This document shows positions 47,036 to 57,640 of a stretch of DNA of 64,000 nt, piece by piece (position 1 is the stretch's first letter; every line of letters starts with the position of its first letter). The DNA lies in assembly GCA_032622095.1 (NCBI GenBank), contig CP136069.1:34324194-34388193 (forward strand). Direction: 5' to 3'. The stretch is from Siphonodentalium dalli (lineage: Eukaryota; Mollusca; Scaphopoda; Gadilida; Siphonodentaliidae). The notes under the pieces are model-generated. The model was not told the origin of the DNA. It was given only the letters and a program-made list of their open reading frames with translations, and did no database searches. Position numbers and translations under genes: made by a program.

Positions 47036-47179
47036 TGAACTTCTAATGTTAATAGATCTTTGATGCACATTTCTTAGTAACGGATTAGTGGTATGCATTA
47101 CGAACGGAATGTGTCCATTTCGTTTGCGGGTAAAACTGAAAGACTGGTCATTTTGTACTTTCGGTTTCACGCATACATG

Positions 47180-47553
47180 TCCGGTTGTAACCTGTGTACC
47201 TGTGTAAGACGAGTCCATTTTGTAGTTTATTCCGATTTTTTACGTTCGGTTTCGCACATATCCGGCTGTATCCGGTGGAATTCTGAGAATTTTTACTTAG
47301 TTTATACTAAGTGTTTGCTTCTTTCTCTTCAATAAATGGTGGTATCTCCCACTCACAGCAGCTCTATTACAATTACCAACAGGACATTCATTACCATTTT
47401 ATTTAGGTCTATATATTTATAAAATAAACACAAATAGAAACTCATAAAAACTATGTAATCTTCATCATAAAAATGATTTTTGGAACAGGGCATACCTCCT
47501 GCAAAAATCTCCCGGATTGACATTTTTAAAACTTAACAGGTCTGATCAGAACC
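47180..47553. repeat. Uninterrupted copy of the 12511-13797 repeat (reversed)
   Basis: Reading the minus strand gives the same sequence as 12511-12640 joined to 13563-13797, including gaattccaccggatacagcc. The join lies near 47428. Confidence 0.8.
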
Positions 47554-47794
47554 AAATAAGTCCAATATGAACCAAAGTCAAATATTTAGGTCCGATATGA
47601 TCCTATTTACCCGATGATATATTGAAATAGCATAATAATATTATCAATATATATAGGCCCCTAACGCACAAAGAGGGCCACAGAAGGGAGCCTGTTTCAG
47701 CTAGTTTTACATATTTTAGGATATGTTTTCATCCCCTGACCTGGGAAGAAATGTTACAAAAGCGAATAATAAGTAAGTATACTTTGAGAATCCT

Positions 47795-48350
47795 AGCTGC
47801 TGAACACTCGGACTATTTTAACCCTCAGACTATTGAAAGCTTGGACTATTGAACCCTCATACTATTGAACACTCGGACTATTGAACCCTTGGACTATTGA
47901 ACCATCGGAATATTGAACACTTGGACTATTGAACACTCAGACTATTGAACCATCGCACCACTATTGAACCCTCGGAATATTGAACACTCAGACTATTGAA
48001 CACTCAGACTATGAACCCTCGGACTATTGAACACTCAACCTATTAAACACTCAACCTATTAAACACTTGGACTATTGAACACTCAGACTAGTGAACACTC
48101 AGACTATTGAACACTCAGACTATTGAACCCTTGGACTATTGAACACTCGGACTATTGAACCCTCGGACTATTGAACACTCAGACTTTGAACCCTTGGACT
48201 ATTGAACCCTTGGACTATTGAACCCTCGGACTATTGAACACTCGGAATATTGAACCCTCGGACTATTGAACCCTCGGACTATAGAACCCTTGGACTATTG
48301 AACCCTTGGACTATAGAACACTCGGACTATAGAACCCTCGGATTAACGCA
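47795..48350 (+). repeat. 16-bp minisatellite
   Basis: About 33 units of ggactattgaaccctc and variants (cagactattgaacact). It ends about 95 bp before exon 10. Confidence 0.9.
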
Positions 48351-48444
48351 CTGTCCCCAGTATACTTTGAGGATACTAACTGCCATGGGCCTTCAATATA
48401 ATAACTGATTTTAATGAATCATTTTGTCTTCTTTCCCTTTACAG

Positions 48445-48540
48445 CGTCAGCTCGATTGGGACGCAGCGGCCAACCTCCTGAAGGGAGTCCACGCCACGCT
48501 GAGGAAATATCACTTCATCTGCCATCTACCACATCTCAAG
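48445..48540 (+). CDS. UNC80: UNC80-like exon 10
   Basis: The acceptor is ctttccctttacag and the donor gtgaaa starts at 48541. 96 bp, 32 codons, phase 0 at both ends. It reads RQLDWDAAANLLKGVHATLR, then KYHFICHLPHLK. The preceding intron is 18.5 kb, so an unrecognised small exon in between cannot be excluded, though phases match without one. Confidence 0.86.
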
Positions 48541-48579
48541 GTGAAACATATCTTCTGTAGGCCTCAAAATATGGTGCTG

Positions 48580-48665
48580 GACATATACAGAATGAGGTCA
48601 TCAGATGGTGAATTTAGTGAAGCTACCCCCCACTGCGTCACCAAATTCATCCTGTCAACACCAGT
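48580..48665. mobile_element. GAGGTCCCC-family fragment
   Basis: tacagaatgaggtcatcaga, then tggtgaatttagtgaagcta. Only one hairpin arm remains. Confidence 0.55.
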
Positions 48666-49019
48666 CAAATTCAGTTAACACCAGACTCTGAACGCAGAAC
48701 AGGGATCCTATATAAATAGCGACGCCGCTATCGACTATAATAATCCAAAATCCATTCGGTTTCGATCGGTATTCAAAAATAAATGGTATATTATCGAAAT
48801 ATCGTGCAGCCCTAGATGGTTGTGTCTACCGTTTCTTTAACATCTTAAGCATCAGCTGCGAATTTCTGTTAAACTGTAGTGCCAATCGCCAGAGATTTCT
48901 GGTGCAAAATTTTTAACAATTGCTTGACAATTTCCAATCTCTTCGCTTCTTTTATAAATTTGACAAATTACATGAATCCAAAGTTTGATATATAATTCCT
49001 TATATAATATTTCTTACAG

Positions 49020-49178
49020 ACCTTAATCAATGTTGTGATCAGTATTATACTGTCAGGAATCGGGATGACGCCAGACAATTCATCCACGGGAAGGGAGACA
49101 ACTCACATTACAGCTGTGCCGCCTGTGTTCTGCTCCATCGTCATCAAGCTCATCGCATTACAGATCCAAATCCTCCAT
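49020..49178 (+). CDS. UNC80: UNC80-like exon 11
   Basis: The acceptor is tatttcttacag and the donor gtaagt starts at 49179. 159 bp, 53 codons, phase 0 at both ends. It reads TLINVVISIILSGIGMTPDN, then a short polar loop, then VPPVFCSIVIKLIALQIQIL. The first donor is the only one of six tandem donors that I expect to keep the frame without a stop. Confidence 0.88.
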
Positions 49179-49310
49179 GTAAGTACAGATCCAACTCCTC
49201 CGAGTAAGTACAGATCCAACTCCTCCGAGTAAGTACAGATCCAAATCCTCCATGTAAGTACAGATCCAAATCCTCCATGTAAGTACAGATCCAAATCCTC
49301 CAAGTAAGTT
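49179..49310 (+). repeat. 25-bp tandem repeat of the exon 11 end and donor
   Basis: GTAAGT donors lie at 49179, 49204, 49229, 49254, 49279 and 49304, exactly 25 bp apart. Each is preceded by cagatccaaatcctccat or a close variant, which is the end of exon 11. Reading on in frame meets TAA at 49230. Donors 2 and 3 shift the frame. Confidence 0.93.
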
Positions 49311-49336
49311 GTAAAAAGTAGCAGAGATCACCTTTA

Positions 49337-50283
49337 GGGACCTTGTCAAATTACACGGGAAATTCCGCAGGAGAACGTAGTTTTATCTCTGCTTTCCACA
49401 CAAAAACTCCGCTTGCCGATAAGGTAAATAGCGTAAAACACGCCAGAGTTTTTTGTTACGTTCATCAGAGTTATAGCGAAGTTTCTGGTGGAGTTTCCGG
49501 CGGAGTTTTTGTTATGTTATAGCGGAGTTTCCGTTACGTTATAGTGATGTTTTTGTTATGTTCGTCAGAATTACTGCGGAGTTTCCATCGAAGTCAAATG
49601 TATTTGAATGCGCTCACATTTGAGTGTTCCATCTAAAACTTTGTTTTAATATGAAACACACCCCATATTTTATTATCAGCCATATATGGCAAAGAAGAAT
49701 TAATTCAGCCATGCTTGCACTGCAGCTTATCTACGATTTACCCCTTGGCAGTAATAATTAGTGATCGGTGCGCATTCTGTTTCGATTCCGATTCCATACT
49801 TTATATATACACATAAATCGTGTCATTTCACTTCACTTTCATCGCATTGAGGTACACTTTATTCATCACTGATTGTCATAGTATCTAATATTCTAGCAAG
49901 TTCAGTTCACAATCTCCATATTCATCTAGTTATCATTCAATTATCACTCATTGTTTAGTATTTTGTTGGCAAGCCATTGTGCAATTTCTTCACTATTTTA
50001 TCTATTCGTTACGTGATTGGTGGATTCCCTTTAAGCTCCACCCCATGGCCTGTCACTCATATTAAACCGGCAGATTCAATCTTCTCGCTGGGTCATGTTA
50101 TTGGGTTAAATGATTTTTTTTAATTTCTTTTCAACGCAATTGGATTATGCTTCTGTACATTTAATTTAGCATCCCATAATACCATTTAAATTTCACAAGC
50201 GGAGACCGGAGTTTTTAGCAGAAAGCGGAGAAATAAACTCTGTTCTCCGGCGGAAATTTCCGCTTTTAATTTGACAAGGTCCC
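49337..50283. mobile_element. PIF/Harbinger-like element (947 bp)
   Basis: TIRs are GGGACCTTGTCAAATTA and taatttgacaaggtccc, flanked by TTA on each side (49334-49336 and 50284-50286). A 3-bp TTA duplication and GGG ends fit PIF/Harbinger. No transposase frame; internal text is rich in gcggagttt. Confidence 0.75.
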
Positions 50284-50454
50284 TTATATATGTATGCTCG
50301 CTGAGAATCGCTGTCTCATTTCCTTTAGCCAGCCTGAATCCATTATTCGTCAGTTAAATTTTACACCTCCATTGTTTGTTAAAGCGTCCGCCAATTGATG
50401 TCCACTAGCCACCCACTGAACTTTGGAAATCTCATTGTTCTCCAACGACACGTT

Positions 50455-50930
50455 TGTTAATGTGTGAACTGAGATTGTATACACACAGAACTACATGTGT
50501 GTGAATGTGTGAACTGAGATTGTATATACACAGAACTACATGTGTATTAATGTGTGAACTGAGATTGTATATCCACAGAACGATATGTGTGTTAATGTGT
50601 GAACGGAGATTGTATATACACAGAACGACATGTGTGTTAATGTGTGAACTGATATTGTATATACACCGAACTACATGTGTGTGAATGTGTGAACTGAGAT
50701 TGTATGTACACAGAATGACACGTGTGTTAATGTGTGAACTGAGATTGTATATACACAGAACGACATGTGTGTTAATGTGTGAACTGAGATTGTATATACA
50801 CAGAACGACATGTGTGTTAATGTGTGAACTGAGATTGTATATACACAGAATGAGAACGTGTGTTAATGTGTGAACTGAGATTGTATATACACTGAAACGA
50901 CACTTGCGTTAATGTGTTTTTGACATGGCA
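50455..50930 (+). repeat. 45-bp minisatellite
   Basis: About 10 units of gttaatgtgtgaactgagat, then tgtatatacacagaacgaca, then tgtgt. It is followed by an inverted pair (ttccagttcagaaggatag region). Confidence 0.88.
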
Positions 50931-51255
50931 TGAGTTCCAGTTCAGAAGGATAGAATGAGGGCACAGCCTTGAGTTCTATCCTTCCTCAATGGCACAAGTG
51001 TCGTATCCGCAAACCCATTAACACACGTCATTCTGTGTTTATTACTTTCTTAGAATCTGTGAATGAAATGTTTTATTCAGACTCACACAGGGAGTGTTTT
51101 CATTGTGTGATGATGCTTCCATTTTAAAGTTCCAGTTTCATGGTTGAGTCGAACGTCGTTTACATATTGTGACCTAATGGGTTATATTGATTTGTAAATA
51201 CGACACAACAAGAACACTAATTCTAGGAACACACATGTAATAAATTCTTTTACAG

Positions 51256-51379
51256 GACCAGTTCTCCCTGGAGTTTGTTTGCGGAGGAGCAAATAGCCTG
51301 GGCTCAACAGACCGATGTCTGAACCTACTCATCAATCTCATTCTCCCATTGTGCATCAGAGTTGGCTGTGGTCGTAGAG
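51256..51379 (+). CDS. UNC80: UNC80-like exon 12
   Basis: The acceptor is attcttttacag and the donor gtatgt starts at 51380. 124 bp: 41 codons plus one G, completed to Asp by exon 13. It reads DQFSLEFVCGGANSLGSTDR, then CLNLLINLILPLCIRVGCGR, a conserved-looking hydrophobic helix. A TTAA-type MITE end begins at intron position +6. Confidence 0.88.
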
Positions 51380-51384
51380 GTATG

Positions 51385-51455
51385 TTAATCCCTTCGCTGT
51401 AATGAATATGGACTCTCCCACTGCAGTGTTAAAGTACACATTGGAATGGTCTATT
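51385..51455. mobile_element. MITE end at the exon 12 donor
   Basis: ttaatcccttcgctgtaatg, then actctcccactgcagt, then acattggaatggtctatt matches the reversed right end of the 18662 MITE. Only about 70 bp are recognisable. Confidence 0.6.
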
Positions 51456-51499
51456 TTTTTATGCCCATTTAAAAAAACTGACATGTTTATATGTTATTG

Positions 51500-51850
51500 G
51501 TCCATCCATCCTTCCATTCGCTTTTTTCGTTTCCAGATGATAAATTTAGATAGTCTCAACTGAATGGAATGAAATTTTGGATATGGGTTAACTAGTGCAA
51601 AATACAAGTCAGGTTCAAATTCGGGTTCCGCCTGCCAATTTTCACCAGAGTTAGTACTGAGTTGCGGCCCTTTTGTTGGAATTTGCACTCAATTTTGGTT
51701 TGCGGATGATAACTTTAGTAAGTCTTAAATGAATGGAATGAAATTTTGTATGCGGGTTTACTGGCCACAAAATGCAGGTCAGATTCGAGTTTGCCAATTT
51801 TTACTAGAGTTATGACCCTTTGTTGAAATTACCACATTCGTATTTTGCCA
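51500..51850. repeat. ATGATAACTTTAGTA-type dispersed repeat
   Basis: Two diverged units share gaatggaatgaaattttg and caaaatacaagtcaggttc-type text, as at 898 and 54140. Confidence 0.55.
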
Positions 51851-51885
51851 TGCCCTAGTGATGCTCTTGTTAATTTCTTATATAT

Positions 51886-52224
51886 AAGTATAAGTATTGT
51901 GACAGCAATGTACCACTTCAGTTATCAGAATTGATTAATTGCCAAAAAATAATGCTAACCACTGGAACTATAGTATAGAATTTCCCAATTAAGTGTTATA
52001 TATCAACATTTTGTCCAACTCAATTGGTATTGAGAGTATTTCGGTCAGCATTTGTTGAATATTTGCAAGGCCGCCAAATATTTTAGGTGGTGGAAAATAA
52101 CAGATTTAAAAACTCATGATCTGATATACTCTGAGCTTTCCTTGACTCAAATCTAATATTTTTCATCCCCGAAGCCGAAGAAAGATTAATTCAGGGGCAT
52201 TAAATCGGATAATATATCTTTAAC
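51886..52224. mobile_element. AAAGGTACACAATCCGA MITE, truncated copy
   Basis: The text from cagttatcagaattgattaa to atcggataatatatctttaa matches 10260-10612. It ends 24 bp before exon 13. Confidence 0.7.
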
Positions 52225-52248
52225 CAATTCTTCCTGCATTAATTTCAG

Positions 52249-52472
52249 ATTCTCCAAAGTTACGACAGGAGGATCTAAACTTCGTACTGACCATGTACTT
52301 AACATCCTGTCACCGCCGCCCAGGCAGCCGTTATCAAACCAGAATAGTACGAAGCACCACCATCTTAGTGTTAGTCAGGGTGACCATAGCCGGAGTAGCA
52401 GCTTCTCCAATGTCGACAAATCAGGTCACATGAAAGCCGGACTCGAGTTCCTACACCAGACAGCATTCCTTG
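52249..52472 (+). CDS. UNC80: UNC80-like exon 13, with apparent one-base deletion
   Basis: The acceptor is attaatttcag and the donor gtaagc starts at 52473. 224 bp. It opens in the expected frame (D)SPKLRQEDLNFVLTM but then meets TGA at 52431. From about 52295 the convincing protein is in another frame: LNILSPPPRQPLSN, then HSRSSSFSNVDKSGHMKAGL, then EFLHQTAFL. Only this second frame leaves the single base needed to join exon 14. One missing base near 52294 explains both. It may be a sequence error or a real null allele. Confidence 0.83.
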
Positions 52473-52687
52473 GTAAGCTATTTTACAAGAAGAATTGAAA
52501 TGAGCATATTTATTTAGTATTAGATATGAAATTGATATTTTTCACTTATCAATGGATTATAGAAAAAATACAGTTTCATAATTATTATTGTCCCCACATC
52601 TGGTTTTAACTCGCAATCTAATTGGCTACAACACCACATTCAAATAACCTTGTCCCCTGTCACCCTTGACAGCATGGTTTAAGAGAA

Positions 52688-52688
<1 letters not shown>

Positions 52689-52731
<43 letters not shown>
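52689..52731 (+). repeat. Poly-G run of 43
   Basis: A pure G tract in intron 13. Length may be unreliable in the assembly. A second run of 48 is at 59784-59831; shorter runs are near 22125, 38146, 40463 and 44240. Confidence 0.9.
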
Positions 52732-52733
<2 letters not shown>

Positions 52734-52882
52734 GAAACATCAGAGGGTATAAGAGCTCATGAAACATTGGGGGGGAGGGGTTCTTCATATTACTTGCTAT
52801 CAGACAATCTCATTATATATAGAATGACATGTTAACTGTTATCACACAATCTCAATATAGAACTACATCTTACTGCTATACA

Positions 52883-53747
52883 TAGTGATGAGCCGATTGT
52901 CAAATAGAGCCTTGCGCCGATTGCCGATTAATTTGAGATCACAATTGGCCAATTCAGGTGCCGATTCCTCGATTATTGTAATAATTATACGTATACATAA
53001 GTATACGTTTACATAAGTATACGTTTGGGGTAAGTATAAAGGTAGGTATGGGTGGACTTGTGAACGAATTCCTGCGTCCTGACAACCAATACACATGTTA
53101 TATTATGCTCAATTTACCGTAGATTTCTGTCTATAAGTCGCTACTTGTTGACCCAGTATTTCCCCTCAAAATGTGCAAGCGCCTTATACAACTGTAAGTC
53201 AATAGGGGGTCTGAAATACAAGAATTCAACATGAGACCTCCGTCTGAGGAAGGGAATTTTTATGTTATACCACATTATCCTGAACTCAACTGTAGTCTGT
53301 AGAGACAATACCAAGGATGACGCAACACTTTTACTTCTACAGGTTTTTTTTATGTCGGCTAAAAGATAAGAGGTCATTGAGGTCACTGGTTCATTTTACA
53401 TAATTATTTCAATTCATTCGATATATAATAACTGAAGCGTGGTGAATGCAGTCAACTGCGTAATTATGTGTCAGGTGACATGTACTTCCGGGGATTTATA
53501 CCTGTATTAGGCAGGACCTGGCTGTATATCATCAAATTTGTATTTGGTTGCACTTTCCCCATGTTTACTGGTCATTTATTCAACAAAACATCGTTATATT
53601 TAACACAGTTTATTGAAGAAAAATAAGCACCTGATTATTATTTAGACAATCGGAAATGCTGATGTTGAAACCCGAGTACCGATTGTCATCCGATGGGCCA
53701 CAATCGGCTGATTCCGATTGTCGTTTCCGATCATCGGCTCATCACTA
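52883..53747. mobile_element. hAT-like element with perfect 8-bp target duplication
   Basis: TIRs TAGTGATGAGCCGAT and atcggctcatcacta. Both sides carry gctataca (52875-52882 and 53748-53755), an exact 8-bp duplication. The interior has further inverted ccgattgtc motifs near the ends. No transposase frame in the 865 bp. Confidence 0.88.
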
Positions 53748-53868
53748 GCTATACATCTTACTGAAACAGAATTCTCGATATAGAACTACATTTTACTATT
53801 TTACTGCTATCAGACAATTTTGATAGAACTATATGTTACTGCTATCAGACAATTTTGATATTTTTCAG

Positions 53869-53964
53869 GTTTGGAGATTATAATGGTCTGCTTTGATAAG
53901 TGTCTTGCTGGAGAATTTCACAGAGTAGCGAGGTGTATTCATGATATCGCACCAAAGACTAAAG
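53869..53964 (+). CDS. UNC80: UNC80-like exon 14
   Basis: The acceptor is atatttttcag and the donor gtaaca starts at 53965. 96 bp: two bases finishing Gly, 31 codons, one G left over. It reads LEIIMVCFDKCLAGEFHRVA, then RCIHDIAPKTK. This block resembles the region of UNC80 just before its last conserved helices, one of the main supports for the gene name. Confidence 0.88.
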
Positions 53965-54139
53965 GTAACATTCTCAGGAAATTCTAACATATTAGGCCAC
54001 TCCAAGTAAAATTGCCATTTCTAAGACCTGAACTCATGGTCTTGATATCTCGCATGAACAGTCTTTTTATTCATGTTAAAATCTGGCAGGTAAACTTTAA
54101 TCGTAACAAAATCATTATGGTACGTTTTTATGTGTACCC

Positions 54140-54520
54140 ATACCATTGTATGGTACACTTAGTGTCAACGTCTGGAATGACCACTCGTCATTTGTCTGTC
54201 CATCTGTCTGGCCGTCTGTCTGTCTGTCCGTAGACACTTTACGCATAATGCGATAACTAAAACATTTTCTATCCGATTGTAACCAAATTTTGTTTATGGG
54301 TTTCTCATCCCAAAATACAGATCGAGTTCTAATATGGGTTTGATCCGAGTTTTTTTTATGGAGTTATGGCCCTTGATCGAATTCATGCATGCTGTCATAA
54401 CTCAAACAATTTTTATCTGATCGGAACCAAATTTGGTATGCGAGTTTTCTCAGCCCAAAATACAGATCGAGTTCGAATATGGGTTTGATCCTATATTTTT
54501 TAATGGAGTTATGGCCCTTT
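54140..54520. repeat. GTCCGTAGACACTTTACGC-type dispersed repeat, copy 1
   Basis: atggtacacttagtgtcaac, a (GTCT/GTCC)n tract, then two units with aatacagatcgagttcgaat. The same block recurs at 56125-56500. Confidence 0.75.
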
Positions 54521-55040
54521 GATTATTTTAATTAACTCTATTAATTCTTGAAAAATTACAATTTGGTGTTGGGAGTGATATTTGGTGTGGACTGTGGAGC
54601 ATTGCTATGACACCTTGTTCATAACTTGTTCAAGGCGTCACACTCGGTTGATTTTTAGGGGGTAACATGACACTTTAACAATAAACCCTATGGAAGTTTT
54701 CAACTATTTCTCTCTCTGACAGTCTCTCTTACTGAATATATTGCATAAAATTTTGTCTGAAGCAGTGTTTGGGCGAACAGGATTAAAGCTTGATATTTAG
54801 GGGGCAATCAGTGAATTAAGGTTCAGATTGAGATCAATATCTCTTATATATATATATATATCTTCATCTTCATGAATTTCGCTTCTCACACAGAGCAACA
54901 GAGACAGTATCCAGTTACAATGACTCTCTCTTGCATTGAGTTAATTAACTGCAGGGAGATGTGTTGGCCATATGATGAGATATCATAGATGGGATGTCTA
55001 TACTATTATATTTTATATGCATGGTTATTTAAATTTTATC

Positions 55041-55815
55041 TTAACCCTTTGAACCCGAGAGACCGGAATACCGGTCCAATCCTTATATTCCTATATCCCG
55101 GGAGACCTGAATACCGGTCGGAGACCGGAATACCGGTCCGGAAATCATACGATATTTGACATGAAATTACAGCACAATAAACGCACAAATCAACTGGAGT
55201 TGTACTTCTACTTTGCACACATGTGTCACATGTTTACCCACGTGAATTTGATAGACAAACTGATGACAGAGGGTCTGTTTCTTCGCGCATGCGCAGAGGC
55301 CTAATTTGAGAAAAAAATTGCTTTTTATCGTCGGAAAAGGGGAAGTATTTCGTTAGAAATTTCGCAATCAAAGCCCAAATTAAATAGAATTGTGCTTCTA
55401 CTTTGCCCGATTGGGTCACAGTCATGTTCATACCTCTGACTTTAGCAGCCAAATTTGAAACAGGGGGTCTGTTTCTTTGCGCATGCACACAGGTGCATTT
55501 TGAAAAATGCCTTTTATCGTAGGTAAAGGATAAAAATTTTGTTATAAATATATAGCGCGACCAAAGGAAGCCGCAATATAATCTACATGTATATTGAACG
55601 TGGAATAGACTGTCTTTTTGAAATACCTTGTGGCATATTTCACCGCAAACTAGTTCAGTTAGCATAGTTGATTGCCGTATAGTTGAGCGTGTATACATGT
55701 ATATACATCCCAGTTAAGAGCATTAAGAGTTACGTCGTCGGAACACTATATATAACATCAGGCGCCTCCGGTTGGGGCCATTTAACGTTCAGGACATCAG
55801 GGTTCAAAGGGTTAA
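55041..55815. mobile_element. TTAA element, CCCTTTGAACCC ends (775 bp, piggyBac-like)
   Basis: The inverted ends ttaaccctttgaacccgaga and cagggttcaaagggttaa lie at TTAA sites. Inside are repeated accggaataccggtcc motifs near the left end and two diverged units of about 180 bp (ttctactttgc, then agggtctgtttctt, then cgcatgc). A 154-codon minus frame (55234-55698) has no recognisable similarity and is not called. Confidence 0.75.
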
Positions 55816-56124
55816 AGGCATAATCTGGTTTTATTGTTTAATAGCATTACTATTGGAGGTTAATAATGTGATTGTGTTTAGGAGATTTGTTGGAATTTTG
55901 TTGGTTGCATGGGAAGACAACTTTGGTTTTCAAATTTGTTTAAACTTGAGAGCTCTGCATCAGTCTATGAGAACAATATAATTGTTCATAACACTTTTAG
56001 AACTGTAGGTCTAGTTTGTTTTATTTATATATTAATGGAAAGCTTTTTCGACATTGATTTCAATTGATTACAAATGTGAATTGAAATATTAAAGGGGCAC
56101 ACCAGGTTTAATACATTTATACAT

Positions 56125-56500
56125 AGTATGGTACACATAGTGTCAACGTCCGGATTGACCACTCGTCGTTCGTCCGTCTGTCTGTCCGTCTGTCCATCTG
56201 TAGACACTTAACGCATAATGCGATAACTCAAACATTTTCTATTTGATCGGAACCAAATTTTGTATATAGGTTTCTCAGCCCAAAATACAGATCGATTTCG
56301 AATATGGGTTTGATCTGAGTTTTTTTTACAGAGTTATGGCCCTTTTTCGACTTAGAATTCATGCATGCTGCCATAACTCGAAGATTTTTTATCTGATTGA
56401 CAACCAATTTGATATTTGAGATTGTCTGCCCAAAATACAGATCGAGTTCGAATATGGGTTTGATCTGATTTATTTTAGTTATGACCCTTTTTTTGAAAAA
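56125..56500. repeat. GTCCGTAGACACTTTACGC-type dispersed repeat, copy 2
   Basis: Parallel to 54140-54520, including atggtacacatagtgtcaac and gcataatgcgataactcaaa. Confidence 0.75.
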
Positions 56501-57268
56501 ATTCGAATTTTTTTTTTTTTAATTTTTTTTTAGATTGAATTCCTCGCTCAATTTAACACTAAAAAAATATTTAAAAACTTTTATAATAATAAAAATATTA
56601 TTTAATTAAAAAACAAATTTGTAATTGACACTAATTTGTTTTAGTTGTCTTCCATTAATTAGGTGTGATGTCCTGTTTTGAAAATGTGAAGATTTTATAT
56701 ATAGCAATAGTTGCATGTAATATAATGATATCAATAAATTACCATGTGAACATCCAATATCCAGAGTATCTGAGAGTATCTTTAATAGATGTCATTCCAA
56801 GCGAAATCTGTTATTAATTGAGTGATGACATATGGTACAGAGCTCTAGGGGGTGGTTGTATGAAGGTAAAGATAAACAACCTGCTGGCTGGATTATTGTT
56901 TATCCTATCTGTCAAATTGATTAATGGCTAAACCATTGGATCTCACAGTGAGAGGTTTTTGTGTGAATAGGGACAGAGTTATGAGATTTAAAACGACTCC
57001 TCCCCCACCCCAAATACTTTAACCCCTTCTTAAGACAAATTATTTTAGCTTTTGATTTTAAGTTAGGTAATCGCTATCGCCAAGGTACGGGTTAAACATC
57101 TGCCGGTCGTGATCGGCCTCTCGTTTTATACAAACAATTGTGGAAGTGAGATCGAACTCATAGTTCTCCCATTACTATAAACATTTTCTTCTACATTTCC
57201 AGGTATTTCTCTGAATTACACGGTCTGGTTCAATGTTTATATTATCATGTCTTGTTTACCCTTTAAAG

Positions 57269-57354
57269 GTGTTGCGTGGTGGAAGTTCCTGAATTACGTC
57301 GTAACACACAGACCTTCTATATTTGTCCTGCTTCATCCATTCATTCACTTCAGG
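57269..57354 (+). CDS. UNC80: UNC80-like exon 15
   Basis: The acceptor is accctttaaag and the donor gtatgt starts at 57355. 86 bp: two bases finishing Gly, then 28 codons, phase 0. It reads VAWWKFLNYVVTHRPSIFVL, then LHPFIHFR, very like the conserved UNC80 helix pair. A stronger acceptor (ctacatttccag) sits 66 bp upstream, in the same frame and without stops, adding 22 codons (start 57203). I prefer 57269 because the family continues directly from the Gly. Confidence 0.85.
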
Positions 57355-57382
57355 GTATGTCTTATGTCTTGTTTCACCAGCT

Positions 57383-57640
57383 AGTCCTTTTCCACCGAAA
57401 ACAAATTACAATATCCAGCACACTGCAGGGTTTCCTTACCCTCCCACCCAAAGCGGCAAAATGCCCAAAATCGCATTTCTGGTCTGATTTTCACGAAATA
57501 AACGACATTGTAGGGAGGACCTTGAAGAATAATTAAGTTTCCACCCACAAAAATTACCACCCAACCCAGTGGGTTTCCATACCCTACCACTCAAGTGGCA
57601 AAATAGCCAAAATCACATTTCTGGTCCAATTTCTAGTTAA
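57383..57640. repeat. Two-unit tandem repeat
   Basis: gggtttccttaccctcccac, then ggcaaaatgcccaaaatcgc recurs as gggtttccataccctaccac, then ggcaaaatagccaaaatcac. The stretch 57641-58620 shows nothing else recognised. Confidence 0.6.

Noticed and set aside
47795-48350. Coding repeat protein
   Set aside because: The 16-bp unit is not a multiple of three and stops appear in all frames.
52295-52326. Micro-intron to explain the exon 13 frame change
   Set aside because: GT at 52295 and AG at 52322 or later would give an intron of about 30 bp, too short for animal splicing; a single-base deletion is simpler.
55234-55698. 154-codon minus-strand frame inside the CCCTTTGAACCC element
   Set aside because: No recognisable motif; it spans two diverged internal repeat units and is best explained as chance within a repeat.
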